Below, piece by piece: positions 53,909-63,945 of a DNA stretch of 64,000 bases. The notes under the pieces are model-generated. The model saw only the letters and a list, made by a program, of their open reading frames with translations, was not told the DNA's origin and made no database searches. Numbering within the stretch: the stretch's first letter is position 1; the number at the start of each line of letters is the position of its first letter. Source of the DNA: Arthrobacter sp. (GTDB lineage Bacteria; Actinomycetota; Actinomycetes; Actinomycetales; Micrococcaceae). A program made the position numbers and the translations under genes. The DNA lies in contig NZ_JAPSHV010000003.1 in assembly GCF_031179385.1 (NCBI RefSeq), positions 25,378 through 89,377 on the forward strand, written 5' to 3'.

Positions 53909-55177
53909 CTACAGGACCGGCAGGACCTCGAGTCCGCCAAGGTAAGGACGCAGCGCTGCGGGCACTGTCACCGACCCGTCCGGGTTCTGGTGGTGCTCAA
54001 GGATGGCAACGATCCACCGCGTGGTTGCGAGCGTACCGTTCAGCGTCGCCACGGCACGCGTGGACTTCGCGCCCGGAACTCGTTCGCGGATGTTCAGCCG
54101 CCGCGCCTGGAAGCTCGTGCAGTTGGACGTGGACGTCAACTCGCGGTAGGCATTCTGCGTCGGCACCCACGCTTCACAGTCGAACTTCCGGGCCGCTGAC
54201 ATCCCGAGATCGCCGGCGGCGGTGTCGATGACCCGATAGGGCAGCTCGACCTTGGCGAGCATCTCCTCCTCCCAGGCGAGCATGCGCTCGTGCTCCGCGT
54301 GAGACTCCTCGACGGTGGTGTAGGAGAACATCTCCACCTTGTTGAACTGATGCACCCGGATGATCCCGCGGGTGTCCTTGCCGTGCGATCCCGCTTCCCT
54401 GCGGTAGCAGGATGACCAACCGGCATAGCGCAGCGGTCCTGCCGAAAGGTCAAGGATCTCGTCCGAGTGGTATCCGGCCAGCGCTACCTCGGAAGTCCCG
54501 GTGAGGTAAAGGTCATCTTCCGGCAGCCGGTAGATCTCGGCGTCGTGGGCGACGTCGAACCCGGTGCCCTGCATCGTCTCCGGACGCACCAGCGTGGGTG
54601 TGATCATCGGCGTGAATCCGGCTGCAACCGCCTGGTCCATGGCCATGTTCAGGAGGGCGAGCTCAAGCCGCGCGCCTACGCCTTTGAGGAAGTAGAACCG
54701 CGAGCCTGAGACCTTGGCGCCCCGTTCCATGTCGATGGCGCCGATGAGCTCACCGATCTCGAGGTGGTCCCGGGGTTCGAAGTCGAACTCCCGCTTCTCC
54801 CCCACCGTCTTCACGACGACGAAATCGTCCTCGCCGCCGGCCGGCACGCCGTCGAGAATGGCGTTGGGAAGCCGGCGAAGCAGGGACTCGGCCTCCGACT
54901 TCGCTGCTTCAGCCTCTGCGGCTGCAGCTTTCACCGATGCTGCCAATTCCTTGACCTCGGCGAGGAGAGCCTGCTTCTCATCGCCCTGTGCCTTCGCGAC
55001 CCGCTTACTGAAGGTGTTCTGTTCGGCACGAAGCGACTCCGCGCTGGTGACTGCCTCTCGGCGGCGGGAATCTGCCGCGATCAGAGCATCCACCAGAGAC
55101 TCATCCGCCTTTCGCGAGCGCTGCGAAAGGCGGAACTTTTCGGGATTGTCGCGGAGTTCGTTTACGTCGATCACCAC
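53909..55177 (-). CDS. serS: Seryl-tRNA synthetase
   Basis: A 422-residue class II enzyme. An N-terminal coiled coil (about 30-100; [20 protein letters not shown]) grips the long arm of tRNA-Ser. The core has [18 protein letters not shown], motif 2 ([20 protein letters not shown]) and motif 3 near [16 protein letters not shown]. The GTG start begins [14 protein letters not shown], as expected. The 197-bp gap downstream has no gene or tRNA that I could find. Confidence 0.96.
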   Translation of the reverse strand: MVIDVNELRDNPEKFRLSQRSRKADESLVDALIAADSRRREAVTSAESLRAEQNTFSKRVAKAQGDEKQALLAEVKELAASVKAAAAEAEAAKSEAESLLRRLPNAILDGVPAGGEDDFVVVKTVGEKREFDFEPRDHLEIGELIGAIDMERGAKVSGSRFYFLKGVGARLELALLNMAMDQAVAAGFTPMITPTLVRPETMQGTGFDVAHDAEIYRLPEDDLYLTGTSEVALAGYHSDEILDLSAGPLRYAGWSSCYRREAGSHGKDTRGIIRVHQFNKVEMFSYTTVEESHAEHERMLAWEEEMLAKVELPYRVIDTAAGDLGMSAARKFDCEAWVPTQNAYRELTSTSNCTSFQARRLNIRERVPGAKSTRAVATLNGTLATTRWIVAILEHHQNPDGSVTVPAALRPYLGGLEVLPVL

Positions 55178-55240
55178 CCAAGAGTACCGAACGCCACCCG
55201 GGCGCCCGCACCCGCGCGCTGAAGGATAGTCTGGGGAATC

Positions 55241-56344
55241 ATGCCCCTCGAGTGGATCATCGTCGCCCTTGCGGTTGTTGCCGCGGCCGCGTCAGCTTTC
55301 AGCTGGTGGGGAGTACGAAAACTGCGCCGCGAACGGGCGCCTCACTGGGACGAGCCGCGTGCGGCGGTCCAGCCGACCGGTGAGCGTCAGCGGGTGGCGC
55401 TGGTCCTCAACCCGGTGAAATTGAGCGCGTCCCTTGCACGCGAACAGGTTGAGCAGGCCTGTTCCGATGCGGGCTGGGATCCGCCCCTGATCCTGGAGAC
55501 TACGGTGGAGGAGCCCGGTGAAGCCCAGGCGAGACGCGCGGTCGAGGAGGGGTGCGACGTCGTGATCGCCGGAGGTGGGGACGGCACAGTTCGTGCCGTG
55601 GCGTCCGCCCTGGTGCACAGCGGTGCCGCATTGGGACTGCTGCCGCTGGGGACCGGAAACCTGCTGGCGCGCAACCTCGGCATCGCCGTCAACGATGTCC
55701 CCCGTAGCGTACGGCAGGCACTCCACGGGGCGGTGCGGCGGATCGACATGGGCCGTGTGCAGCTGCACAACGAGCGGACCGGAGTCAGCGGCGACCATAC
55801 ATTCCTGGTGATGGGCGGCGTCGGCCTCGACGCCGTAGTCGTCGCAGCGACCAAGGACACCCTGAAGCGGAAATTCGGCTGGCTGGCTTACAGCGAGGCA
55901 GGGGTACGGAGCCTGCCCGGCAAGCGTCAGCGCATGTCGATCAGCCTTGATGGAGAACCTGCGCAGACACGCAAGGTCCACAGCGTCCTCTTCGCCAATT
56001 GCGCCCGGCTCCCGGGCGGGATCACGTTCATACCGGATGCCACGATCGACGACGGCTACCTGGACATAGTGATCACCAGTCCGCGCAGCATGCTCGGATG
56101 GCTATGGGTAGCCGGGAAAATCCTGTTCCGCCATCCGGGCCCCATCCCCGTCATCAGCTACCACCGGGTGAAGAGCGTGGAGGTCCGCGTATCCGAGGCA
56201 ACAGGCACGCAGCTGGACGGAGACACCTCCGGTGATGTCACGTCGCTCAGCGTCGGAGTCGTCCCAGGCGCGCTGATGGTCCGGGTCCCCGGGAGGGCAA
56301 CCGGACCATCAGCAGGAATGTTCAGCGATTCCCTGAAGGAGTAG
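55241..56344 (+). CDS. Diacylglycerol kinase-family lipid kinase
   Basis: A 367-residue enzyme with an N-terminal membrane anchor (about residues 4-20). The DAGK catalytic domain has [20 protein letters not shown], the nucleotide motif [14 protein letters not shown] and [14 protein letters not shown]. It phosphorylates diacylglycerol or a related lipid (phosphatidylinositol-type lipid synthesis is possible in actinobacteria). The C-terminal beta domain ends [22 protein letters not shown] box close to the ATG suggests a very short leader. It is divergent from serS. Confidence 0.9.
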   Translation: MPLEWIIVALAVVAAAASAFSWWGVRKLRRERAPHWDEPRAAVQPTGERQRVALVLNPVKLSASLAREQVEQACSDAGWDPPLILETTVEEPGEAQARRAVEEGCDVVIAGGGDGTVRAVASALVHSGAALGLLPLGTGNLLARNLGIAVNDVPRSVRQALHGAVRRIDMGRVQLHNERTGVSGDHTFLVMGGVGLDAVVVAATKDTLKRKFGWLAYSEAGVRSLPGKRQRMSISLDGEPAQTRKVHSVLFANCARLPGGITFIPDATIDDGYLDIVITSPRSMLGWLWVAGKILFRHPGPIPVISYHRVKSVEVRVSEATGTQLDGDTSGDVTSLSVGVVPGALMVRVPGRATGPSAGMFSDSLKE

Positions 56345-56352
56345 CGGGTCCG

Positions 56353-56739
56353 CTAGCGGCGGTCGGTGCCTTCTGCGTCGTCCCCGCCCTCCTGAAGGGA
56401 TGGCACGGAGTCGACATCCGTGTATTCGCCCTCGAGGTCGGAGTCGGCGTCTGTAGTGCCGTCGACGTCGGTGTACTCACCCTCATCGAGCTGGTCCCCG
56501 CCCTCGGTGTACTCCCCCACGCCGTCCGCACGCTGGGCGCCGGTGTAGCCTCCGGTAACCCCCGCTGAGGCATCTCCGACAGCATCGGCGTTCTGCGCCT
56601 GACTGTTGATCAACTGCTGTTCCTCCGCGAAGCGAAGGTCATTCCCCTGGTCTCCGGCGTCGCCGTGCCAGTTCGGGTCGGAGGTTGCTCCGTCACCCTC
56701 GTTCGGGTTGACCTCGCTGTTGTGTGGCTGCTCGCTCAT
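56353..56739 (-). CDS. Small acidic hypothetical protein with GEYT repeats
   Basis: A 128-residue very acidic, Gly-rich, probably disordered protein. GEYTE (75-79), GEYTDVDGT (87-95) and GEYTDVDSV (104-112) are short repeats. No membrane segment or cysteine is present. Similar disordered acidic proteins are common in this group; function unknown. It is convergent with the lipid kinase gene, 8 bp away. Confidence 0.7.
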   Translation of the reverse strand: MSEQPHNSEVNPNEGDGATSDPNWHGDAGDQGNDLRFAEEQQLINSQAQNADAVGDASAGVTGGYTGAQRADGVGEYTEGGDQLDEGEYTDVDGTTDADSDLEGEYTDVDSVPSLQEGGDDAEGTDRR

Positions 56740-56824
56740 GGTGCCTGCCTTTCATCAAGGGTCGCGCCCCTGGCCGGGCGCTCACCATCAGCCTACTTAG
56801 CATCTGGGCGTGGCGAAAGGATTC

Positions 56825-57796
56825 CTAGTCATTAAGCAGCTCGCGAACAGCCTTCTCGGACGCTGAGTAGCTCGCCACCGGGATGACCTCCCCTGACATG
56901 AAGCGGTCCACGATGCGGGGATCAACGTACGAGCTCCGCGCGACCGCCGGAGTGTTGCCCAAATGGTCCGCGACTGAGCGCATGGTCGCTGCAACAGCCT
57001 TCTGCCGCGCAGTGCGGCTGGTGGCACCCAGGTCCATCCGGGCGAGTTCCATGGAAGCCACGACGGTTGCCTGCCAGGTGCGGAAATCCTTCGCCGTGAA
57101 GCCCCCGCCCGTGACCTGGCGGAGGAACTCGTTGAGCTGGGAGGCGTCGACTGAATGCCAGGATCCGTCCGGCATTCGATACGCCAGCATGGTGTCTGCG
57201 TCCTCCCTGGACATCATCGGTTCCAGCGCCGCGGCGAGGTCCGGGTCTTCTATCGTCGTATCCCACAGCTGCCCGCTCTTGCCCGGAAACTGCAGGGTGA
57301 TCAGCGGACCGCTGATGGTTACGTGGTCCACTCGAAGGGTTGTCACACCGAAGGAGCCGTTCTCGGCAGCGTACTGCGCCGAGCCGATGCGCAGCGCACC
57401 GGAGTCCACGATTCGCAGTGCAGCCGCGAACGCGCGTTCCTTGCCGCTACCATCGCTCCGAAGATGCTGGGTGATGACCCGACGTGCGCTGGGCAACCGC
57501 TCGCCGAAGTTCAGGGCACGGTCAAACTTTTCCCGGTCCTTTTTCTCACGCCAGGCGGGATGGTAGATGTACTGGCGCCTCCCGGCGTCGTCCGTTCCCA
57601 CCGCCTGTATATGCCCATTGGGGTATGGACTGATCCAGACGTCCCGCCAAGCCGGGGGAATGACAAGCTCCCGGATCCGGGCCAGATCATCAGGAGTCAA
57701 CGGCTCCCCGTGCTGGTCCCGGTAGCTGAAGCCCTTCCCATGACGACGGCGCGTATAGCCGGGCTTGTTACAGTCACTGCGTCTGAGTCGCGGCAC
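56825..57796 (-). CDS. Type IB DNA topoisomerase (poxvirus-like)
   Basis: A 323-residue topoisomerase that nicks and reseals one strand through a 3'-phosphotyrosine and can relax both signs of supercoiling. The catalytic Tyr290 is in ARSSYVDPRIVDR. Supporting active-site residues are Arg136 in DSGALRIGS, Lys173 in PGKSG and Arg239 in AKDFRTWQA. The N-terminal domain (YTRRRHGKGFSYRDQHG) matches bacterial relatives of the vaccinia enzyme. Not all actinobacteria carry it. It probably supplements gyrase and TopA. Confidence 0.9.
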   Translation of the reverse strand: MPRLRRSDCNKPGYTRRRHGKGFSYRDQHGEPLTPDDLARIRELVIPPAWRDVWISPYPNGHIQAVGTDDAGRRQYIYHPAWREKKDREKFDRALNFGERLPSARRVITQHLRSDGSGKERAFAAALRIVDSGALRIGSAQYAAENGSFGVTTLRVDHVTISGPLITLQFPGKSGQLWDTTIEDPDLAAALEPMMSREDADTMLAYRMPDGSWHSVDASQLNEFLRQVTGGGFTAKDFRTWQATVVASMELARMDLGATSRTARQKAVAATMRSVADHLGNTPAVARSSYVDPRIVDRFMSGEVIPVASYSASEKAVRELLND

Positions 57797-57828
57797 GCCG
57801 TCTCCTCTTGTTGCCCGTAAAGAATGCC

Positions 57829-58776
57829 CTAGCCTATGTCCTCGGAGCCTGCTGCGGGGGAGACCAGGATGGATCGGACCCAGCCTTGCGCCGCCTCGAA
57901 CGCCTGATCGGAGGTGTGTCTGGCCACCTCGTACTCTCTGCGGTCCGCACGGGCATAAGAACCGAGGAAACGAAGACCCGGACTGATCCGGTGTAGGCCC
58001 TGAAGTGCATCAGCCACCCGGGCGTCGGCGATATGGCCGTCCGCGTCGATGCTGAAGAAATAGTCGCCCAGGAAGAGCCCCGTGGGTCGGGACTCGATCC
58101 TGCTGAGGTTGACGCCGCGGGCGGCGAACTGGTCGAGGATTTCCATCAGGGCGCCGGGATGGTCCTCCGGGAGGGGGATAACCAGCGTCGTTTTGTCCGC
58201 CCCGGTCCGCTCAGGCAGGAAGTCAGGCTTGCTGACCAGGATGAAGCGGGTCACGGCGTCGGCAACGTCGCCGATGTGCTCAGCGAGCACCGTCAATCCA
58301 AGGCGGCTGGCAACCAGTGGAGAGCAGATCGCTGCATCATGGTCGGCGCCGTCGTCAAGCAGCTCGTGTGCTGCTGCAGCGGTGGAGGACGCGGGTATGT
58401 ATTCCGCCGCGGGAATGTTCTTCTCAGTCCACCCCCTGCACTGCGCCCAGGCATGGCCATGGGTTGCGACGAACCGGATGGCAGCGAGTTCCATGCCGGG
58501 CTTGCCGACCAGGACGAAGGAAATCGGTACGAGCACCTCACGGATGATGCGAAGCTGTTCGCCCTGCGCAATGGCGTCCAGCGTTGCCGAAACTCCGCCC
58601 TCCACGGAGTTTTCGATCGGAACCATTGCAGCTTTTACCCGACCGGAGCGCACCATGTCGAGGGCCGCATTCACCGTGGTCGCGGGGACCCGTTCCGCGT
58701 TCTCCGCGCCGGGAACCTGAAGCAGTGCGGCCTCTGTGAACGTTCCCTCAGGGCCTAGATAGGCGTACGAACTCAT
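57829..58776 (-). CDS. pheA: Prephenate dehydratase
   Basis: A 315-residue enzyme that converts prephenate to phenylpyruvate in phenylalanine synthesis. The catalytic domain starts YLGPEGTFTEAAL and ends with the TRF motif (AVTRFILVSKP). An ACT domain follows with HPGALMEIL and the phenylalanine-binding ESRP in LSRIESRPTG, so it should be feedback inhibited. The start overlaps the rhodanese gene stop (ATGA). Confidence 0.96.
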   Translation of the reverse strand: MSSYAYLGPEGTFTEAALLQVPGAENAERVPATTVNAALDMVRSGRVKAAMVPIENSVEGGVSATLDAIAQGEQLRIIREVLVPISFVLVGKPGMELAAIRFVATHGHAWAQCRGWTEKNIPAAEYIPASSTAAAAHELLDDGADHDAAICSPLVASRLGLTVLAEHIGDVADAVTRFILVSKPDFLPERTGADKTTLVIPLPEDHPGALMEILDQFAARGVNLSRIESRPTGLFLGDYFFSIDADGHIADARVADALQGLHRISPGLRFLGSYARADRREYEVARHTSDQAFEAAQGWVRSILVSPAAGSEDIG

Positions 58777-59099
58777 AGGACGCGCGGCTCCTTGCCCGTC
58801 TCGGAAACCATCGGCCTGGATGCCTCAATCCACGCATCCATACCGCCGACGACGTTCACCGCCGAGTAACCGTTGGCGACCAGCCATTCCGTCACCCGGT
58901 AGGAGCGGCCGCCCGTGCGGCAGATGACATGCAGGTCCTCGTCAGGGTCCAGCTCGTCGATCCGTGCGGGGAGATCATTCACCGGGATGTGCCGCGCACC
59001 CTCGATGTGCCCGGCTTCCCACTCGTAGTCCTCCCGGACGTCCAGAACGACCGTGTCCTCGCTGATTGCCTCGATGGACACATTCTCACTGTTGGTCAT
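58773..59099 (-). CDS. Single-domain rhodanese-like protein
   Basis: A 108-residue rhodanese domain. The catalytic cysteine is Cys60 in VICRTGGRSYRVTEWL, a six-residue loop of the sulfurtransferase type. WEAGHIEGARHIPV is the other signature. It may carry sulfane sulfur in the cytoplasm. The ATG at 59099 has AGGAG about 11 nt upstream. It overlaps pheA by 4 nt, so both are read together. Confidence 0.92.
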   Translation of the reverse strand: MTNSENVSIEAISEDTVVLDVREDYEWEAGHIEGARHIPVNDLPARIDELDPDEDLHVICRTGGRSYRVTEWLVANGYSAVNVVGGMDAWIEASRPMVSETGKEPRVL

Positions 59100-59191
59100 A
59101 CCGCCCCGCTCCTGTCGCTCACCCGATTCTGCGGACTGCATCCAAGCCTATAGTGGGACCGGACTCATCCCACAGCTATCGAAAGGTGCCC

Positions 59192-60610
59192 ATGAGCTCC
59201 CTCCACGAGCTGACCGCCCTTGAGCAAGTCAGCCATCTTCGACAGGGGAAGTTGAGCTCGCGGGAACTGACAGAGCACTACCTGGACCGGATCGAGGCAC
59301 TGAATCCCGCTCTGGGAGCTTTCATCACCGTGACCGCCGATGCGGCGCTGGCCGAAGCTGCCGCAGCTGACCGGCGGCAGGCCGCAGGTCATGACCTGCC
59401 CCTGCTTCACGGCCTGCCTCTCGCCCATAAGGATCTTGCCGACGTCGTCGGTGTGGTGACCACCCACGGAAGTGCGGCGCTGCAGCATTCGGTCGCCGCT
59501 ACGGACTCCCCGCTCGTGTCCGTGCTGCGCCGCGCGGGCGCCATCTGCGTGGGGAAGACGCAGGTGCCCGAGTTCGGACTGAGCTGTTACAGCGAGAACC
59601 TGATCGCGCCGCCGTCGCGGAACCCGCTGGATCCCGCATTGAGCTCGGGGGGCTCGTCGGGTGGAAGTGCCGCGGCCGTCGCAGCCGGCATGATCCCGCT
59701 GGCGCCGGGCACCGACGGCGGCGGCTCAGTACGGATTCCCGCTGCGGCAACGGGGCTGATCGGCCTCAAGCCCAACCGCGGCCGGGTTCCGTCCGGGTCC
59801 GGTCAGAGCGATCTGGGACAGTTTGTGGTTGCCGGACCGCTTGCGCGCACGACGACGGACGCCGCCCTGCTGCTCGATGCGATGGTTGATGAGCCGAACT
59901 ACCACGCGACGAGCGCAGCCGCCCATGGCCCCTTCCTCGATGCGGCCCTCCGTGCTGAGGGGAAGTTCCGCATCGGTGTGAGCGATCTCTCACCCTTCGC
60001 GGCGGCCTTCCCGATTGAGCTCGACGACGATGCGCGTGCCGCCTTCGACGCGGGCGTGCGAGCACTGGTCGCTGTGGGACACGACGTCGTTGAAGCGGAC
60101 CTGCACTACGACCGGCGCTATCACGAGGCTTTCCAGTCGGTATGGACCGCCGGTCTCGCCGTCGCGCGCATCCCCGCTGCCCGTGAGAAGGACCTCACAA
60201 CACTTGCACGGACGCTGCGGCACCGTGCACAGGGCAGGTCGGCAGCGGACCTGGCCGCCGCCGTCGATATCCTCAGGCAATTCGAGCAGGACACGATCGA
60301 GCAGTATTCGGCATATGACTTCATCGCCACACCGGCGCTGGGCATGACTCCCCGGCCCATCGGCTGGTACACCGATGCCGATGCGGACACCGACTACATG
60401 CGCCAGTGCCAGTATTCGCCGTATACCTCGATGGTGAACGTGTGCGGGTTGCCCGCCATCTCGGTGCCGGTGTACAGCACTGCCGGCGGGTTATCAATGA
60501 GTATCCAGCTCATCGGCAGGCCAAGCGCCGAGGCGGAACTGCTTACCGTCTCCGCCCAGCTGGAGCACCATTTCCGCACCAATCCAAAACCGATCAGCAT
60601 AACTGGTTAA
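59192..60610 (+). CDS. Amidase signature-family amidohydrolase
   Basis: A 472-residue amidase with the complete Ser-cisSer-Lys triad: Lys80 in LPLAHKDLADV, cis-Ser155 in SSGGSSGGSAAA and Ser179 in GTDGGGSVRIP. It hydrolyses amides, but the substrate is unknown; GatA is unlikely without a GatB/C context. The ATG at 59192 has AAAGGTG just upstream. The peptide transporter gene follows after 49 bp, so uptake and hydrolysis of peptide-like amides may be linked. Confidence 0.9.
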   Translation: MSSLHELTALEQVSHLRQGKLSSRELTEHYLDRIEALNPALGAFITVTADAALAEAAAADRRQAAGHDLPLLHGLPLAHKDLADVVGVVTTHGSAALQHSVAATDSPLVSVLRRAGAICVGKTQVPEFGLSCYSENLIAPPSRNPLDPALSSGGSSGGSAAAVAAGMIPLAPGTDGGGSVRIPAAATGLIGLKPNRGRVPSGSGQSDLGQFVVAGPLARTTTDAALLLDAMVDEPNYHATSAAAHGPFLDAALRAEGKFRIGVSDLSPFAAAFPIELDDDARAAFDAGVRALVAVGHDVVEADLHYDRRYHEAFQSVWTAGLAVARIPAAREKDLTTLARTLRHRAQGRSAADLAAAVDILRQFEQDTIEQYSAYDFIATPALGMTPRPIGWYTDADADTDYMRQCQYSPYTSMVNVCGLPAISVPVYSTAGGLSMSIQLIGRPSAEAELLTVSAQLEHHFRTNPKPISITG

Positions 60611-60659
60611 GGACGCTTTGAATATGACAGTCCGAAATGTGACTGGCACTATGGAGTAA

Positions 60660-62126
<1,467 letters not shown>

Positions 62127-62139
62127 CCCCTACCCATAA

Positions 62140-62181
62140 CGACGACGGCGCCCCCCTTCGCGGGAGGGCGCCGTCGTCGTA
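62140..62181. terminator. Terminator after the peptide transporter gene
   Basis: ACGACGACGGCGCC and its exact complement form a 14-bp stem with a 14-nt loop. It lies between the convergent transporter gene and the small acidic-protein gene. Confidence 0.85.
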
Positions 62182-62195
62182 ATGGATGAGAAGTA

Positions 62196-62354
62196 TCAGG
62201 TGCCGTCGTCGTCGCCTGTCTCGCTTTCGGGACCGGGACCGCCATAGCCGCCCTCATCGAGGGAACTTGACGTGCCGGCGGCGCGCTCGGCGTCCTTTTC
62301 CAGAACTTCGTCGTCGGTTTCGTCGAGCTCGTCGCTTGTGGGGTTATCGCTCAT
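62196..62354 (-). CDS. 52-residue acidic protein
   Basis: A very small acidic protein beginning MSDNPTSDELDETDDEVLEK and ending GDDDGT, without hydrophobic segments. AAAGG lies 6 nt upstream of the ATG, and third-position GC is high, which supports coding. It resembles the N-terminus style of other small acidic proteins in this genome (compare 56353-56739) but the sequences do not align. Function unknown. Confidence 0.65.
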   Translation of the reverse strand: MSDNPTSDELDETDDEVLEKDAERAAGTSSSLDEGGYGGPGPESETGDDDGT

Positions 62355-62434
62355 GTCACAACCTTTCGTTGACGGGTCTTCCCAACGTACCGCCCGGCAG
62401 GCGCAGGCACTAGGGCGCCTCTGACCATCCTCCC

Positions 62435-62575
62435 CATCGAGTGGGCGCCCGGAACCACCCCACCCTCACCCCGATCCTCCTCATCGAGTGGGCGCTGGGA
62501 ACCACCCCATCCTCACCCCGCTCCTCCTCATCGGGTGGGCGCTGGGAACCACGTCGTTCGCTGAAATCCGTTATG
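62435..62575. repeat. 47-bp tandem repeat, three copies
   Basis: CATCGAGTGGGCGC starts at 62435 and 62482, and as CATCGGGTGGGCGC at 62529: a 47-bp period. Each is followed by a variant of CCGGAACCACC or TGGGAACCACC and a CCTCACCCC stretch. The third copy continues into the 58-bp palindromic element at the end of the DUF559 gene. Confidence 0.85.
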
Positions 62576-62588
62576 GGCGCCCGGTCGA
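62531..62588. repeat. 58-bp palindromic element, left copy
   Basis: TCGGGTGGGCGC (62531-62542) and GCGCCCGGTCGA (62577-62588) are imperfect inverted arms, 58 bp end to end, matching the right-hand units in length, in arms and in the GGNNACCACGT core. It contains the stop and last codons of the DUF559 gene. Confidence 0.75.
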
Positions 62589-63533
62589 TGCACCGGCTCT
62601 GGTCATCGTGGCCCTGATTCGGGCAACCGTTGACCGCTCCCTGCCCGGCTCAAGGTCCTTCTTCGTGAAGCGCAGCACTGTCCATCCCATCTCGCGCAGT
62701 CGTTCGTCCCGGCGGATATCGCGGTGCCATTGGGCGGCGTCCACCAGATGGTGCTCGCCCTCGTACTCGATAGCAATGCGCAGTTCCCGGTACATCTGAT
62801 CGGGTCTTGAGACGCGCTGTCCGTTCTGGTCGAGTACCCATTGGTTGACCTCCGGCTCGGGTAGTCCCGCCTCCACGATCAGTAGCCGCAGACGGGACTC
62901 GGGTCCTGAATCCACACCGCGTCGGAGAAGAGGCATCGCTTCCCGTGCACGCCGTATCCCCCGCGAGCCTCGACGCCGATCCACGACATCGGCGATCTGG
63001 GCCGGGGTGGCAAGTGGATCTGGAATGTTGAGACTGCACTGGCGACGCGGGGCGTCGGGCCGCCGCAAAAGAGAATCGCCTGCGATGACCAGTTCCTCTA
63101 GAGACAGGACAGCGGCCAGGTCGGTCCACGTCCAGGCAGGGGAGGTTACTGAGGCACCGTAAATTTCGACGACGTCCTTCGGCATCAGCGGTGCGCGATG
63201 CCCGACTACGCCGGGCCGCCTCACCCGGTTTGTGCCCTTCCACCGGGTGAGGTGAAGTCGCTCGTCCTCCTCGAGACGGAACGGAAGCAAAATTCCCCAG
63301 AGTCCCGCGGCGGTCGCGTGACTGGCGGCATCCGGGCAGCCGAGCCGGGTCAGCGGCGCCACCCTGTCGAGCAGCGATGGGTCGGAACCGTTGACGGATC
63401 TGATGCCCCGGCTCGGAATGGTGAGGTCCGAGCGCCGAAGCCGGCTGTATGGCAACCCACGCTCGAGGGCCTCGTCGACCGTGAAGGAAAACGGACCGGG
63501 GAGGGGAATGGATGCGGAGTTCACCCGTTCCAT
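62571..63533 (-). CDS. DUF559-domain protein, Vsr-like nuclease fold
   Basis: A 320-residue protein. The N-terminus (about 15-50, FTVDEALERGLPYSRLRRSD) resembles the winged-helix start of AbiEi-type antitoxins. The C-terminal 110 residues form the DUF559/Vsr-like nuclease core: SGPESRLRLLIVEAGLPEPE, Asp245 in VSRPDQMYRE, Glu257 and Glu260 in IEYEGEHH, and MGWTVLRFTKKDL. The residues are consistent with a PD-(D/E)xK-like metal site. The ATG at 63533 was chosen over longer frames that read through repeats. The family is abundant in actinobacteria but its role is unknown. Confidence 0.8.
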   Translation of the reverse strand: MERVNSASIPLPGPFSFTVDEALERGLPYSRLRRSDLTIPSRGIRSVNGSDPSLLDRVAPLTRLGCPDAASHATAAGLWGILLPFRLEEDERLHLTRWKGTNRVRRPGVVGHRAPLMPKDVVEIYGASVTSPAWTWTDLAAVLSLEELVIAGDSLLRRPDAPRRQCSLNIPDPLATPAQIADVVDRRRGSRGIRRAREAMPLLRRGVDSGPESRLRLLIVEAGLPEPEVNQWVLDQNGQRVSRPDQMYRELRIAIEYEGEHHLVDAAQWHRDIRRDERLREMGWTVLRFTKKDLEPGRERSTVARIRATMTRAGASTGRP

Positions 63534-63603
63534 GTTGCCGTCGAGGCAGGGCGCGCAGACGTTGTCCACAGGACGTATCCCACCCTCTCGAGCACTCCAT
63601 GAA

Positions 63604-63867
63604 TCGAGTGGGCGCTGGCGACCACGTTCGCTGTGGAAAGGCGTCACACGCGCCCACTCGACGCGGGCCCTCATCCTTCACCGAACGCCCAGCCCACCGA
63701 GTGGGCGCTGGCGACCACGTCCGCTGCGGAAAGGCGTCACACGCGCCCACTCGACGCGGGCCCTCATCCTTCTCCGAACGCCCAGCCCACCGAGTGGGCG
63801 CTGGCGACCACGTCCGCTGCGCAAAGCCGTCATACGCGCCCACTCGACGCAACCAGCGCGCACTCGA
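63604..63867. repeat. 93-bp tandem repeats, each carrying a 58-bp palindrome
   Basis: Three units with a period of 93 bp begin with CGAGTGGGCGCTGG at 63605, 63698 and 63791. Each holds inverted arms TCGAGTGGGCGC (or CGAGTGGGCGC) and GCGCCCACTCGA around a 34-nt centre: 63604-63661, 63698-63753 and 63791-63846. A degenerate extra right arm is at 63856-63867. Units 1 and 2 are nearly identical; unit 3 diverges at its end. Because 93 is a multiple of 3, several frames show 31-residue repeats that are not real proteins. Confidence 0.95.
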
Positions 63868-63945
63868 TGCGGAAGGAACAAGGACGGCCCACCACTCTGA
63901 CACGTATTAGTTAGACTGGCTGCACCGATCCGGCGAAGGAGATCC

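Noticed and set aside
55178..55240. A T-box or other leader control before serS
   Set aside because: The gap is only 63 bp and shared with a divergent gene; no T-box bulge sequence or specifier loop is visible.
62435..63867. Possible CRISPR array
   Set aside because: Units are tandem with no unique spacers, the period differs between the two sides, and no cas gene is nearby.
63391..63914. Frames encoding 31-residue repeats (for example with PSGRWRPRPLRKGV)
   Set aside because: They arise only because the 93-bp DNA repeat is a multiple of three; all frames of the array show them and none has a proper start.
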